DNA from: Gaeumannomyces sp. JS-464
Taxonomy: Eukaryota > Ascomycota > Sordariomycetes > Magnaporthales > Magnaporthaceae
Length of the DNA stretch: 64,000 bases
Direction: 5' to 3'
Assembly: GCA_002197995.1 (NCBI GenBank)
Contig: NGZR01000001.1
Location: 2,852,001-2,916,000, forward strand
Shown: one piece after another, positions 23,547-34,937 of the stretch
Layout of the letters: each line of letters opens with the position of its first letter
Position numbering within the stretch: the stretch's first letter is position 1
Program-made: the position numbers and the translations under genes
The notes under the pieces: model-generated
Told to the model about the DNA's origin: nothing
The model's database searches: none
Seen by the model: only the letters and a program-made list of their open reading frames with translations

Positions 23547-26500
23547 TATAAAAGGCGAAAGCTTAGCATTAAAAGATTATGCGAGCGTACGTACCGTTTA
23601 ACTCGGATAAAAAAACGAACATGCGGTACCCGTTTTTTTTACTAAAAAATTAGCTAAACTATTTAAGCAAAAAGCACGAAATGGAAAAAGGAAAAAAAAA
23701 CCGATAAAAACCCTCGCAATAATAAAATCGAGTTAATTATACGACTTATTTAAATTTTTGGAATATTAAAAGAAAAAAAGTTAAAGTAATAATCGATTGC
23801 GAAGTATAAAACGATTATATATTATTATAAACGGTTAAACAGTGTAAAACTTTTACGAAACGGAAATATTAACAATATTAACTTAAAACGGTCGAAAAAA
23901 TACCTATCGCTTATAATAAAAAATAAATCGACCAAAAAATATAATTAATAACATTACGCATTCGGAATGGGGAAAACGTTACTATTATATTGGATAAGCT
24001 AAATATAAAAAAAGGAAATGTAATTTTCGGAATTTTTTAATTTAAAAAAAATAATTTATAAATAAATTAAACTTTCGGCTAAGTTTAATAGGAAAAGCTA
24101 CAAATAATTAAAACGGTTTACCCGTTACGAATTTTAAATTGTAAATATAAAAGGCAACGAAAGGAAATTATAACGGTAATAAAATTTAGCAATTTACTTT
24201 CGCATTTAGCATTAACGAATACGCGATTATTTAAAGCGGAAAACGATTAAAACGACTAAATTAATATTAAAAAACGATTCGCGAATATTTCGAAAAATAC
24301 TACAAATACGAAAAATTGTTTCGGAAAAACCTAAAAACGGTACGTTTTAAATATAAACCGTTTAACTTAAAAATTAAATTTAAATTAAAAATATAACTTA
24401 AATACTAAAAGCTATATTAGCTTAGCTTTTAGCAATAAAAAGTGCTAAAAAAACAATTAAAAAAACCTACGAAAAGGATATATTAAACTTTTCGACATTT
24501 TAATAGGATACGGAATTTTATAAAAAAAAAAACGGGACGAAACGAATATATATCGATTACCGACCGCTAAACGAGGTTACGATAAAAGATTATTATTTTC
24601 TGCTTTTTATTAACGAATTGCGCGATAAGCTTGGCAAAGCTTAGTATTTTACGGCTTTAAATTTACAGAAAGTTTACAATTTAATACGGATTAAAAAAGG
24701 CTAAAAGTGGTTTACGGCTTTTAAAATAAAGCTTAAATGCTACGAGTTTTTAGTAATAACTTTTGGGCTTACTAATGCATTAATTACGTTCTAAAGGATA
24801 ATTAACCATATATTACGCAAATATTTCAACATTTTTATTTTTATATACTTAAATAATATTTTAATTTTTTCGGAAATGATAAAAAAGCATAAATAATACG
24901 TGTATAAAGTGCTTTAAAAATTGCTTAACGTAAAACTCCTCGTTAAACCAAAAAAGTGCGAATAGCATTTGTAAAAAGTCGCTTTTTTAAAATTTGTAAT
25001 TATATTTGGATAAGTTTGCATAAATTTTAAAAAAGTCGAAAAAGTTAAAAAATGGCTTATATTTAAAAACGTTACGAAAATACGAAAGTTTTTAAAGTTT
25101 TTAAACTTTTATAAACGGTTTATCCGTGGTTATAGCAATATTACGAATTTTACAAAAAATAATTACCAATTTTATTAAAAAGGGCAAAAATAAAAAGCTT
25201 TCGAGTAATTACGAAACGCCGTATTAAAAGAATTAATATTAGCGCTTTTAAATTTAAAAAAACCTTTTAAAGTTAAAATTAACGCGTCGAATTACGCGAT
25301 CGGCGGCTAATTTAAATAGCGGAACGACCAAAAACGATTGTATTTTTACGCGTTTTTTTCGCAAAAGCTAAATAAACCTAAACTAAATTACCAAATTTAC
25401 GATAAAAAACTTTTAGCGATAATTTAAGCATTTAAAAAGTGGCGGTTATACTTTTATAAAGCGAAGTATTAAGTTATAATATATACGAACTATAAAATTT
25501 AACGCATTTTACTATAAGCAAAAACCTAAATAAGCGATAAATCCGTTAAAGCGAGTTTTTGCAAAATTACGATATTCGGATCGAAAACCGAAAAAGGCCG
25601 AAAAACGGCCGAGCGAACGCTTTAAGCTAATAACCGAACCATTAAGTTGCAATACCTAAGAAAATATAAGTAATTTTAGTAAAAAAACCAAACGGATTTT
25701 TGGTCCCGGCATAAAAAATACTCGCTAAAACGGTTCGGTAAGGAAAAGTTTAAACCTTAAAAAAAATTTAACAAATTTATAGCCAATTGGCATATAGCTA
25801 TTAAAGCGTAACTAAAACGTAAAAACGGTTATAATAGCATTACGGGTTTGTAAAAATTTAAGCCAAAGTATAAAACGTAATAAAAAATTGCGAAAATTGC
25901 GCTAAAAACAAAGCTAGCAAATATAAACCTTATAGGCTTTTATAACCATTGCTAACACCGAGCAAAGCATAGCAAAAAGTTATTATAAACTTTGTTATTA
26001 AATTTCCCTAATCCAAAAAATTAATAACGGGAGTAAAGTATAATAATGTATTAGTAGTAATAGATAAGCTTACTAAGTACGCTTTGTTTTTACCATATAA
26101 AAAAAGCAATAACGCTACGAAGCTAACGTACGTTTTTATTAAACACGTAATAGCGAAATACGGTACGCTAAACCGTTTAATTACGGATAAAAATAAGCTA
26201 TTTATAAGCAAATTTTAAAAAAAAACTTACGAATAGGCTAAAAGCGAAGCATTCCTTATCCATAACTTACCACTTTTAAATAAATGGATAAATAAAACGG
26301 ATAAATTAAACCATAAAGTAATATTTACGTTATTACGTTAATTATAAATAAAACAATTAAGTATAATTACTTCCCATAGCTTAATTCGCTTATAATAAAT
26401 TAGTTTATAAAAGCATAAAAATGATACCGTTTTTTGCAAACTACGGGTTTACGTTAACAGCGTATAAAAAACCTAAGGTAAAAAAATATGCCTTAATAGC

Positions 26501-27199
26501 GGAAATACAAATAATAAAGTTTATTAAGCTATATAAATACTTTTAAACAAAGCTAAAAAAATTACGGCACCGCATAGCTATTTAAGCAAATAAAAAAAAA
26601 TCGAAAAACTAACTTTTAAAAAGGGAAATAGCGTTTATCTTTTTCGACGAAATATTAAAACGAAACGACCGAGCGATAAGTTAAACTATAAAAAATTAAA
26701 ACCTTTTAAAATACTAAAAAAGGTTTTAAACGTAAACTACAAACTTTAACTACCACCGATTATAAAATCCCACCCGGTTTTTTATATTTCCCTATTTAAA
26801 TTAACGCTACCGGGCTTTAAAAGCGACGAATTAATGGAAATTAACCCAAAACAAAAATACGAAATCGAAAAAGTTTTAAACCATAAGCTAAAAAATAAGC
26901 CCAAAAAGTACCTAATTAAATGGAAAAGGTACGGCTAAAAACACGTAAAAAAAGCGACAAACCTTAAGCATTGCCAAAAACTTTTAAAAGCGTACTAACG
27001 GAAACATTTACAAAAAAGTTAGCAAAAGGAAAACCAAAAGCCACGCTTAATGCGCTATAAAATCTAAGGAAATTATTAAAAAAGGTCGCAATTTACCACG
27101 GTTAAAAAAAGCAAACAGGTTTAAGTTAAAATTAACCCCGAGCATTTGCCAATCGGGAAAAACCGCAAAAGCTACGGATAGCTTAAACTACGAGGCAAT
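23547..27199 (+). pseudogene. Chromovirus pol: protease, RT, RNase H, integrase, chromodomain
   Basis: The plus-strand reading gives reverse transcriptase from about 24520 (IYIDYRPLNEVTIKDYYF), with the catalytic motif as YLNN near 24850 in place of YLDD. The RNase H region lies at about 25130-25560. The integrase core lies at about 26020-26215 (KYNNVLVVIDKLTKYALFLP, then ITDKNKLFISKF). A C-terminal chromodomain lies at about 26840-26990 (KYEIEKVLNHKLKN, YLIKWKRYG). Stop codons occur throughout, mostly at Gln and Trp positions. A segment in the reverse complement of 28172-28900 is homologous to its start. Confidence 0.85.
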
Positions 27200-27535
27200 T
27201 TAACGAGCTTCCCAGTCGGCTTCCTTTCGCTCTTTTAGCTCCTCCACGGAGTTAATACCACAACGGATCGCTTGTGTAAGTTTTTTACGCCAATATTTCT
27301 TTTATTTCCGCAAACGATCGATTTTGGCAAAAAATGCCCGCAGCTTAGCCTTTGCAACTTCCAGCTCCTTTTGAAAGTGCTAAAAACTATAATAACGGAG
27401 GTGTTTAAAGGTAAGGCCTAAAATGTTACACCGGAAACGGCCTTAGCGGACGCACTTTTCGCAACGGGAAAAGTCGTTGGGAAATGCCGAATAGCGGTCA
27501 AGTCCGTCGGTTATACAGTTGGAATAGGAGGGCAT
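27200..27535 (-). pseudogene. Antisense accessory ORF between pol and the 3' LTR
   Basis: On the strand opposite to pol there is a 111-codon frame with ATG at 27535 and TAA at 27200-27202. It is interrupted by only three stops, each a likely former Gln codon. The N-terminal half has a metal-binding-like CEKCVR.GRFRC motif. The C-terminal half (KELEVAKAKLRAFFAKIDRL and on) is charged and coiled-coil-like. The same frame recurs at about 2216-2430 in another copy of the family, in the same place next to the LTR. The function is not known to me. Confidence 0.6.
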
Positions 27536-27728
27536 AACAACGGGAAAACTTAGGATAAAAGAAAAAAGGTTATCGCGTTTAACGGTTAAACGCGCAAGCT
27601 TCCGCTTTTATACCTAACCGGACATTTTGTTGACGGTAGCATGGTAAAAAAGGAAAGTACTTACCATTAACGGAAAGCAGGGCGATAAAAGGTGGCCAAA
27701 GGGATTTGGCTTAAAAGGGAAAACCTGG

Positions 27729-28171
27729 TGTTACGACCGCGCCCGGAAGGAGGGTGCGAGGTGATTAGGATAAATGGGAAAGCCAAAGCGGCTTACCTTA
27801 AAACCTAGGTTACGTAATAATCGCAAAATATGTTAGCTATAAATATAGCTAATATATTTAACGGGGATATGTTAGTTATAAATATAGCCAACATATTTAC
27901 GGGGATATGTTAGTTATAAACATAGCTAACATATCCAAAAGGTTGTAAAGCAAGCAGCGTGTATATAAAGGGATAAGTTCCCTACCGTTTTAGGTAGCCC
28001 TAACTAGGGCTTTGGCATTAATTAACTTAAGTTAGCTTTTAGGCATCCCCTAAGGTAAGCAATTAAATTGTCCTTTTAAAGTTACGTGTTCCCTTGTTTA
28101 CCAGCACCAGCGATATTATCCTTTCCACCCCCGAAGTGCCCTACCTTAAGAGCAAACCCCCGATTGTAACA
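27729..28171 (+). repeat. 3' LTR of the plus-strand chromovirus
   Basis: It runs TGTTACGACC to GATTGTAACA, with three tandem ~39-bp units at about 27826-27935. It is followed by CCTAT, the less mutated copy of the target duplication. Confidence 0.9.
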
Positions 28172-31100
28172 CCTATTACCGTTATAACCTTTTTTATTGC
28201 TTTTTACGCTTACGGTTTAAGGTTCGTAATTAGCGAACCATTTTAATTACTTGTAGTTTCCCTTATTAAATTTAACTAGTAGTTTAATTTATCCGTAAAT
28301 TATTTTCCTAAACCAAAGGATTTTAAAAATGACATTTTTTTCCTTTATATTTAACTTGTCCAATATAATAGTAACGTTTTTCCCATTTCGGGTGCGTAAT
28401 GTTATTAGCTGTGTTTTGTAGTCGATTTATTTTTTATTATAAGCAATAAGTATTTTTTCGACCGTTTTTAATTAATACGGTTAGTATTTCCGTTTTATTA
28501 AAATTCCATATTATTTAACCGTTTATAGCAATATATAATTGCTTTATACTTCGCAATTAATTAACACTTTAACTTTTTTCTTTTAATATTTTATTTAAAA
28601 CGTTAATATGTTATACGGTTAATTCGACGCTGCTATTACGAGGGTTTTTATCGGGTTTTTCCTTTTTTCACCCCGTTTTTTCCGCTTAAATGGTTTTTTT
28701 AGTTTTTAGTAAAAGGAACGAGTACCGTACGTTCGCTTTCGCGTTCGGGTTAAACGGAACGTACGTTCGCGTAATCTTTTAATGCTAAACTTTCGTTTTT
28801 TATGCCATATGTTTTTTGCATTTCGCAATTTCGCATTTCTTTTAATTAAGCACCCTAATAACACATAATATTAAGTACCGTTCGTTTGGTTTAAAAACTG
28901 CGGTAAACCTGCCAACCTGGGCGGGTTTTTATTTCGGTAATTGGAACGTTAACCGAGGTTTTTCCTTAGGCTTTTCTTTTAACTTCCATAGGTAAAAGTC
29001 GTGTTTAAACTTAAGTCGCAAGTGAAACTTGCACTTTTTATAAGTACATTTTGCTTAAAAAAGGTATAAATGTTTCGGATGTTTTAAGTTAACGTTAAAG
29101 TAGTTATCGGGGCATAACGCGGTTTTATTTCGTTAACTAGTGTTATTAAACCGGTAATTAACGTATTTAACCTTTTGCTAGTTGTTAAACCACGATAAAA
29201 GTTAGCCGTTATTTTTGTTTACCAGGGTGGCGTAACATAACGAACCGTTAAAATATTTTGGAACTTTAACGTTTTAAAAGCATTTAAAAATTTCGAGCGG
29301 CGTAAAAGCGACACGTTATTTTTGGGCGGTTTTAGCGTTCCGTTCGCCCTTACTTATTTTTACGTCGATATCGAAGTTTTTCAACTTACGAATAAGGTAT
29401 GTTTAACTTAACAGCTTTTTTAAACCTTTTTTCTTTTCGATTCGCTCGTTAAAGCCGCTCTTTTTTAAGCTTAACGAAAAACGGCGTCGTTTTTTTCCCC
29501 GAATTCGTAAGTTTAAAAGCTGCTTACTATCCCGCTTCGCCGTCGTATTTGACCTTAACGGTTTTAAACATAACGATACTTCGTAATTTCCGGGGGTATT
29601 ACCTGATAGCCTTTTTATCGAATTAATATATAGCGTATAGCTCGTCGTAGCAATTCGTCCAGCTAATCGCCGTTTTAAAACACGATTTATCCTATATTAA
29701 GCGTTTTTCCGTTCGCTATAAATTAGCTATTTGCCGGTTATTATTTCGCTAAGGCAATTTGCTTTAATATAGCCGGTTTAGCCGCACTTAAAGCATTTCC
29801 CGTTTTTCGAGTTTTGTTTTTGCTTTTTTTGCTACTTTTATTATTAATAAGCGGCTCCCGCATTAAAGTTTATAAAGTCGGGGTGCGTTTTATAAGCCGT
29901 AATAAATTATTGCTTAGCGTTTTTTTAATTAGCTTTGTTATTTTATGCCGCGCTTTTGGAACTATATTTTCTTTTTTTTTATTACCGTTCACGTTCAATT
30001 TATTGCTAATACGAACCGCGTTCCTAACGTAATCCGTAAAAAACTCCAAGCGATCTTGCTTCGCGAGTTTATTTTTTACGTTTTTATATAATCCGTTATA
30101 AAAATGTAGCATTAATGTGGCGTCGTTTTAGTTAAGTTTAATGCTAACCCGTTAAAAGTTTGCAATATATTTAGCTACGGCCTTTCGTTATTTAAGGGCT
30201 TATAGCTTTCTTTTAGCAATTCGGGTTTTGTTAATTATTTCGAACACTTTTTTAATCTTTTTTTAATAGGTTTTAAAATTGGCGAAAATAAGTTTAATAG
30301 TTTCCTAATTATTTTTATACCTTTTAAAATAGTTATTTTAAATTAGTTAAAACCATTTTTTCACTTTGCCGTTTAGCTTAGTAATAGCGTAAGCGACTTT
30401 TTATTCCTCGTTTGCGAATTGTTGCTTATAAAATTTAAAATAGCTTTTGCATTTAATAAGGAACGTTTTAAACTTACCGTTTTCCTTTTCGTAAAAGTTC
30501 GAAAACGGGAATTTGTACGTGGGGATTGCGATAGGTGCGTTAAAAAATTGTAACTTCGTAATAAGTTGCTTTATTTTAACCCGGCTTTTTGTAATCTTTT
30601 CCGCTATAAGCTTAAAAAGGTTAACCGTGTTAATAGCTTTTTTAAAGTTGTACTTAACGCCGTTAAAGGCAAAAACCGTGGTTTCCCTTTTTTTAAGCTG
30701 TTTATTACTGTTTGCTTATTACAATTAAAAGTTTGCTCCTAAGGTAGGGCATTTCGGGGGTGGAAAGGACAATATCGCTGGTGCTAGTAAACAAGGGAAC
30801 ACGTAACTTAAAAGGATAATCTAATTGCTTGCCCCAGGGGATGCTTAGGAGCTAACTTAGGTTAACTAATGCCGAAGCCTTAATTAAAACTACTTAAAAC
30901 AGTAGGAAATCCATCCTTTATATACACGCTGCCTTTTACCTTATATTAGGTTGGATTTGTAGCAAAGCTATAAATTTATAAATCCCTTTTTGGATTTGTT
31001 GCTTTGTTATAAATTCATAAATCCCTTTTCGGATTTATTGCTTTGTTATAAATTTATAAATCCCTTTTAGTTTACTTAATACCACGTGATTAAAGCGGGG

Positions 31101-31223
31101 CGGAAGCACTACTTCGGGGCCCCTTTTTGCCCTGTTATCCTAAAGGTTTGCATGCTGGTCGTAACATTGCTATAGTTGTATTATTTTTTCTTTTAGCGAA
31201 ATATTAAATAAAATTAGTTAAAA
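28172..31223 (-). pseudogene. Gypsy gag-protease portion of the outer minus-strand element
   Basis: In reverse complement it matches the plus-strand chromovirus from gag (13425 onward) to the start of pol (23570-24180). Its left end continues at 4092 across the inserted chromovirus. A short open piece at 29870-30112 (KLAKQDRLEFFTDYVRNAVR) is a recognisable Gag stretch also present in degraded form near 13750. A solo LTR is inserted at 30717-31166. It is heavily RIPped. Confidence 0.75.
30717..31166 (-). repeat. Solo LTR of the gypsy family
   Basis: A 450-bp LTR of the minus-oriented type is flanked by TTGCT on both sides (30712-30716 and 31167-31171). Removing it and one TTGCT restores sequence that aligns with 1565-1630. 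No internal sequence adjoins it, so it is an LTR-LTR recombination product. It is less RIPped than its host. Confidence 0.9.
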
Positions 31224-31641
31224 TGTTATAATCGAAGGTTTGCTTTTAAAGTAAAGCATTTTAAAAAAGGTTAAAATAATATTACTAATTTGGGTAAATA
31301 AAAAGGTTACGTAATTTAAAAGGATAATTTAATTGCTTGCTTTTAGCGATGCTTAAAAGCTAACTTAAATTAATTAATGCCGAAGCTTTAATTAAAGCTA
31401 TTTAAAATAAAAAGAAATTTATCTTTTATATATACGTTGCTTTTAGCCTATGTTAGGTTAAATTTGTAACTTTGCCATAAATTGATAAATTTATAAATTT
31501 TTTTGGGTTTATTACTTTATTATAAACTTATAAATTTTGCTCGGATTTTGTAACTTTACGTAACTTTAATGCGGGGTAAAAGCACCGCTTAAAGCCCTTT
31601 TCCGCTTTTATCGTTTTAAAGCTTGCATGTTGGTCGTAACA
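31224..31641 (-). repeat. 5' LTR of the outer minus-strand gypsy element
   Basis: It starts TGTTATAATCGAAGG on the plus strand and ends GGTCGTAACA at 31641. Gag lies to its left, so it is the 5' LTR of a minus-strand element. The right flank (CCGTA) is the interior of a copia copy, which marks the point where this gypsy inserted. Confidence 0.8.
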
Positions 31642-33504
31642 CCGTAAAGTATAATTAAAACCGCAAAACTATATTCCTACCGCTAAAGGCTTTGTTTTAA
31701 AAATAATATTAATATTAACACCGTTAATAAAAACGGCGTTATTAAGCTTTAAATCCTTATCGCTATATATAAACCTTTTAAAAATGCGTAACTTTTTGCT
31801 TAAAATCGGGAAATTTTAAATGCTGCATTTAACGGTTCTTAAACCGTAGCTCGGTACGAAAAACCCTACGTTTAACTTATTAAACGACTTAACCAAATGC
31901 ACCGCACCGTAATTATTAAAAATCGTGCTATTTTAATAAACGTTATGCGTAAAACTAATCGTTACGTATATTAAAAGCGCGTTTATACCTTTGAAAATAA
32001 CCGTGCTAATATAGCTTGGTTTAAGTTAATTTAAATTGCTTTCCGCGTTTTATTGCTGTTTTTTTTATAAGGAGTTAGCAAATTGAAAAATTTGGAAAAA
32101 GGCTTTTTTAAAACCTTTTTATTAAAGCTTTTTAAGCGCTTTTTTAATCGTTTTAATTTCTTGCTTAATAAAAGGCTAAATACGCGGCGCGAACTTTATT
32201 AAAGCGTGTTATAAAGTTTAGCACTTTTTAGGCTTTTAAAAGTAATTTTTGTAGTTTACGGGATAATTGTACTTTTTTTTTATCTTTTTAAAGCCTTTCG
32301 GTACGTTGCAAACTCCCGTTTCGTTATTCCGGGTGCTTATTAATGCTTATAACGCTTTTGCCTAAAATGGCATAAACTGGGTTCCTTTTGCTTACCGTTT
32401 TTTTAATTGTATTTTTATATTAAAATAAACTAAACTAATTAACGAGCATTTCAAATATAGCGTTATTTAAGCCGATTGCGATATTTTTAGCTAAACGTTT
32501 AGCTTAAAAGGTTTAAAAGCGCTTAACCGCTTTAAAAAAGTTAAAAACGCTGTTATTATTAACAATATAAAAGATTTGGTAAATTTGCGCTTATTTTAAA
32601 GCTAAGTGATATTTGCTAAAACATTTGTCGGCGTCGGTAATGCTTTAGCTTTTTTAAAAATATTAATATATTACGCAATTATTTAATCGCTTAAAAAAGT
32701 CGCGTTAAAAGCGAAAATTAACTGTAAGCATTTAATAATCTTTTAAAAAGTATGCCACTTTTTAAAATTCGCCTTTTATAAAATTTTAATAAGTATAACG
32801 CGTTTAACAAAAGTTAATACCCATTTATTAAATGCTATTAACTGTTATAAAACGTTCCGTAAATTTAGTTTTCGTAATAAACACCGGATGGTTAAAATTA
32901 GGGTTATTTTATACCTTACTACCTTTCGTTTACCCATTTTTTAAAACGCTTATTTTTTTCCTAATTAAGCATTTTTTAAACGAGTTTTCGTATTTTTAAC
33001 TTTTAAAACATTACGTTTTTATTTTATTGCTTTAATTGCTTAAAAATAAACGGGTCACCGTATAAATACTTAATATTTAGTTACAAATTAAGGTTAATTT
33101 TATACTAAATTGCAAGCATTTATACGTTTTGCCGAAAAACCGTAATCCACGCGTGCTATTAATACTTATTTTGCAAAACCCTCGTGAAAATTAAATTTGC
33201 ATCATTATTAAATATAATAAGTGCTTTTAAAATAAACGGGGTGTTTTAAAAAATGTTTAAAAAGGGTTTATAGTAAATGGAAAAAATAAGTGCTAATAAT
33301 AAAAATCGGTAGCTTAAATAACGATAGCTTAAACGCTAGCACTCGATAAGCCCGTTAGGATAAAAATAAATGTTTTATACGGGCTTACCACGCATTGGAA
33401 AAAGTTGCTAAATGTTTAATAAAAGAGTAAAATGGAAGTAAAAGGTAATTATAATGCAGCTTTTAAAATGCGTAAAAAGGGTTTAAAAACGCCGGGCTTA
33501 TAAC
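31642..33504 (-). pseudogene. Copia-like element, 5' internal part (minus strand)
   Basis: It is the inverted counterpart of about 38301-40200 on the plus strand, including the protease/pre-integrase stretch. It is truncated at 31642 by the gypsy LTR. It is RIP-degraded, with no open frame worth listing. It is bounded on the right by its LTR. Confidence 0.75.
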
Positions 33505-33763
33505 TGTTGCAAAGTAAAAATGTATGCAATAAACCTGTTTGTATTAGTTTTTTCCTTTAAAGAACTAATAGGAAAGGCTTAAAGGTGGGAAACCCTCGGG
33601 CTTTATATACACGGGTGCGCGGTAAGGATATCGAGCCCTCGTCGGCCTTGCCCGGTGCGTAACACGCACCGGCCGAGGGCGACAAGGGTCTCTAACGGGC
33701 ACCGGGGTTTTGTAACGCGGCTTTGCCGGTAGATCCACCGTAGAGATCCGCTCCTTTGCGACA
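33505..33763 (-). repeat. 5' LTR of the minus-strand copia-like element
   Basis: 259 bp, starting TGTCGCAAAGGAGCGG at 33763 on the minus strand and ending TTTGCAACA at 33505. A TATATAAAG promoter box lies inside (33602-33614 region). It is the inverted match of 43460-43718, and of 38087-38300, which lacks about 40 bp in its middle. Confidence 0.85.
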
Positions 33764-34124
33764 TTGGGGCATGATGAATGGTTCTCATTGTGAACGTCAG
33801 GTCGCGTCTTACTCTTCACTGCTGTCCATTTCACCGACCTTATCAGTTTAGACAATTCGTACCGGCGCTTTCTCCGGCGCCCAAGCACAGGAAAAGCACT
33901 CCACTGAGTCCTATTCTCTTGCTGACATTTTTCTTCCTTGTCCCTGAGCGTATGCATTTCCCTGGATCTCCCAGGGTCTCCCTGTTTTCCGAAATATACG
34001 TCGGGTGTCCGCCTAATTCGGCTGGTCCTAGCGCCTAAAATCCAGGGTTCGAGGGCTTTTGGGAGCACTAGTTGCGTCATAGGTACCCAAGTCTCCGGGC
34101 CCCTTGCGCAGGATGCCGCCTGGT
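33764..34124. other. Non-coding spacer at the edge of a gene island
   Basis: Base composition changes abruptly here from RIPped to balanced. A 171-codon minus-strand open frame crosses from this spacer into the copia LTR; its composition is not protein-like and I do not call it. Nothing else is seen. Confidence 0.6.
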
Positions 34125-34937
34125 TTAATCAAGACAATGCATGATCTCGGCACGCGAAGGGTCGAGGACCTTCGCCTTCTGTTTGGCAAGTCTCGCAGCG
34201 GCCCTCGCGGCCAGGGCGTCCGCGTCCAGAACTGTATAGTACCGCAATCTATGGCGGCCGATAGTGGTCTTTTTCATCTCGCGGGCGCGCTCCTCTGAAA
34301 TGTACTGACCCTCCTCCAAGAAAAACTTGACGGGATCGTGGACCTCCCCACCTGTCTGCGCGGTAGTCGATGTACAGGGGCCTGGCGTTGGAGCCTGGGG
34401 GGAAGCTCTCAATCTTGTCCACCCAGGGCGGTAGCCTGCCCTGCAGTAGCCAGGCCTCCTCCGCGGGTCCGCCGCTGCGGTTGAGCACGCGGCGCTCGGA
34501 CTCTCGGCTCCCTCTAGCACGGCCCAGCTCGAGGGCCTTCGGTGGCGCTCCACTATCTCGTCCGTATCAGTGTTGGCGTAGTACGGCTGTCCTTTGCGGT
34601 CGTACTTTAAGACCCATGGCGCGGAGACGTCCTCGTCCCGAAAAGTGTCAGGGACAAAGGGCGCTGTCGAGAGGGCGGGGGCCACGAGGCCGGCCTCTTG
34701 TAGCTCGGCCAGCTTGACAGGGTGGCACCAAGAGGTTTCGTCGAGTACGTGGTTGTAGTACATGGGAAAGTGAACGGGAATGCCAAGGGTTTCACAGAAG
34801 CGCGGGTAGTAGAGCTCGTAGAGGTATGGGAGCGGAATCGATGCGGTTCCCACAGGTGGATGGATGAGGTCGTCGTCCCGCTCCGTCGGATCCGCATCCG
34901 CCCTCCCCACGATTTTAGCGAAGATTTTAGCTAGCAT
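34125..34937 (-). pseudogene. Hypothetical protein with three WW-like modules, frame broken
   Basis: The start is taken at MLAKIFAKIVGRADADP (34937), since the upstream residues from 34967 look like leader. The family is not recognised. Three degenerate WW-like blocks can be seen. The first is PMYYNHVLDETSWCHP. The second is APWVLKYDRKGQPYYANT, ending ERHRRP. The third is LPPWVDKIESFPPGS, then RPLYIDYR and EVHDP, of which the middle part lies in another frame (34310-34488). The first frame resumes for a basic, Ala/Arg-rich C-terminus ending at 34125. So two compensating one-base shifts, or a missed intron, lie at about 34490 and 34345. WW domains bind proline-rich ligands, and no partner is evident here. 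Composition is normal and un-RIPped. Confidence 0.45.

Larger units (their letters stand above)
4093..28171 (+). mobile_element. Ty3/gypsy chromovirus with three nested insertions
   Basis: The two LTRs (4093-4534 and 27729-28171) are in the same orientation. The flanking 5 bp read TTTAT on the left and CCTAT on the right, which agree once C-to-T RIP is allowed for. After subtracting the three nested elements, about 7.1 kb remains. Gag (4535-4913, resumed 13425-14427), pol (23547-27000) and a chromodomain (about 26840-26990) are recognisable on the plus strand, all riddled with RIP stops. It was inserted into an older minus-strand gypsy element. Confidence 0.85.

Noticed and set aside
26008..26211. 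Hydrophobic minus-strand frame of 67 codons
   Set aside because: It is the antisense shadow of the chromovirus integrase core, which reads clearly on the plus strand.
33565..34080. 171-codon minus-strand frame crossing the copia LTR boundary
   Set aside because: It bridges a repeat and unique DNA, is rich in Arg/Pro from GC-biased sequence, and has no recognisable motif.
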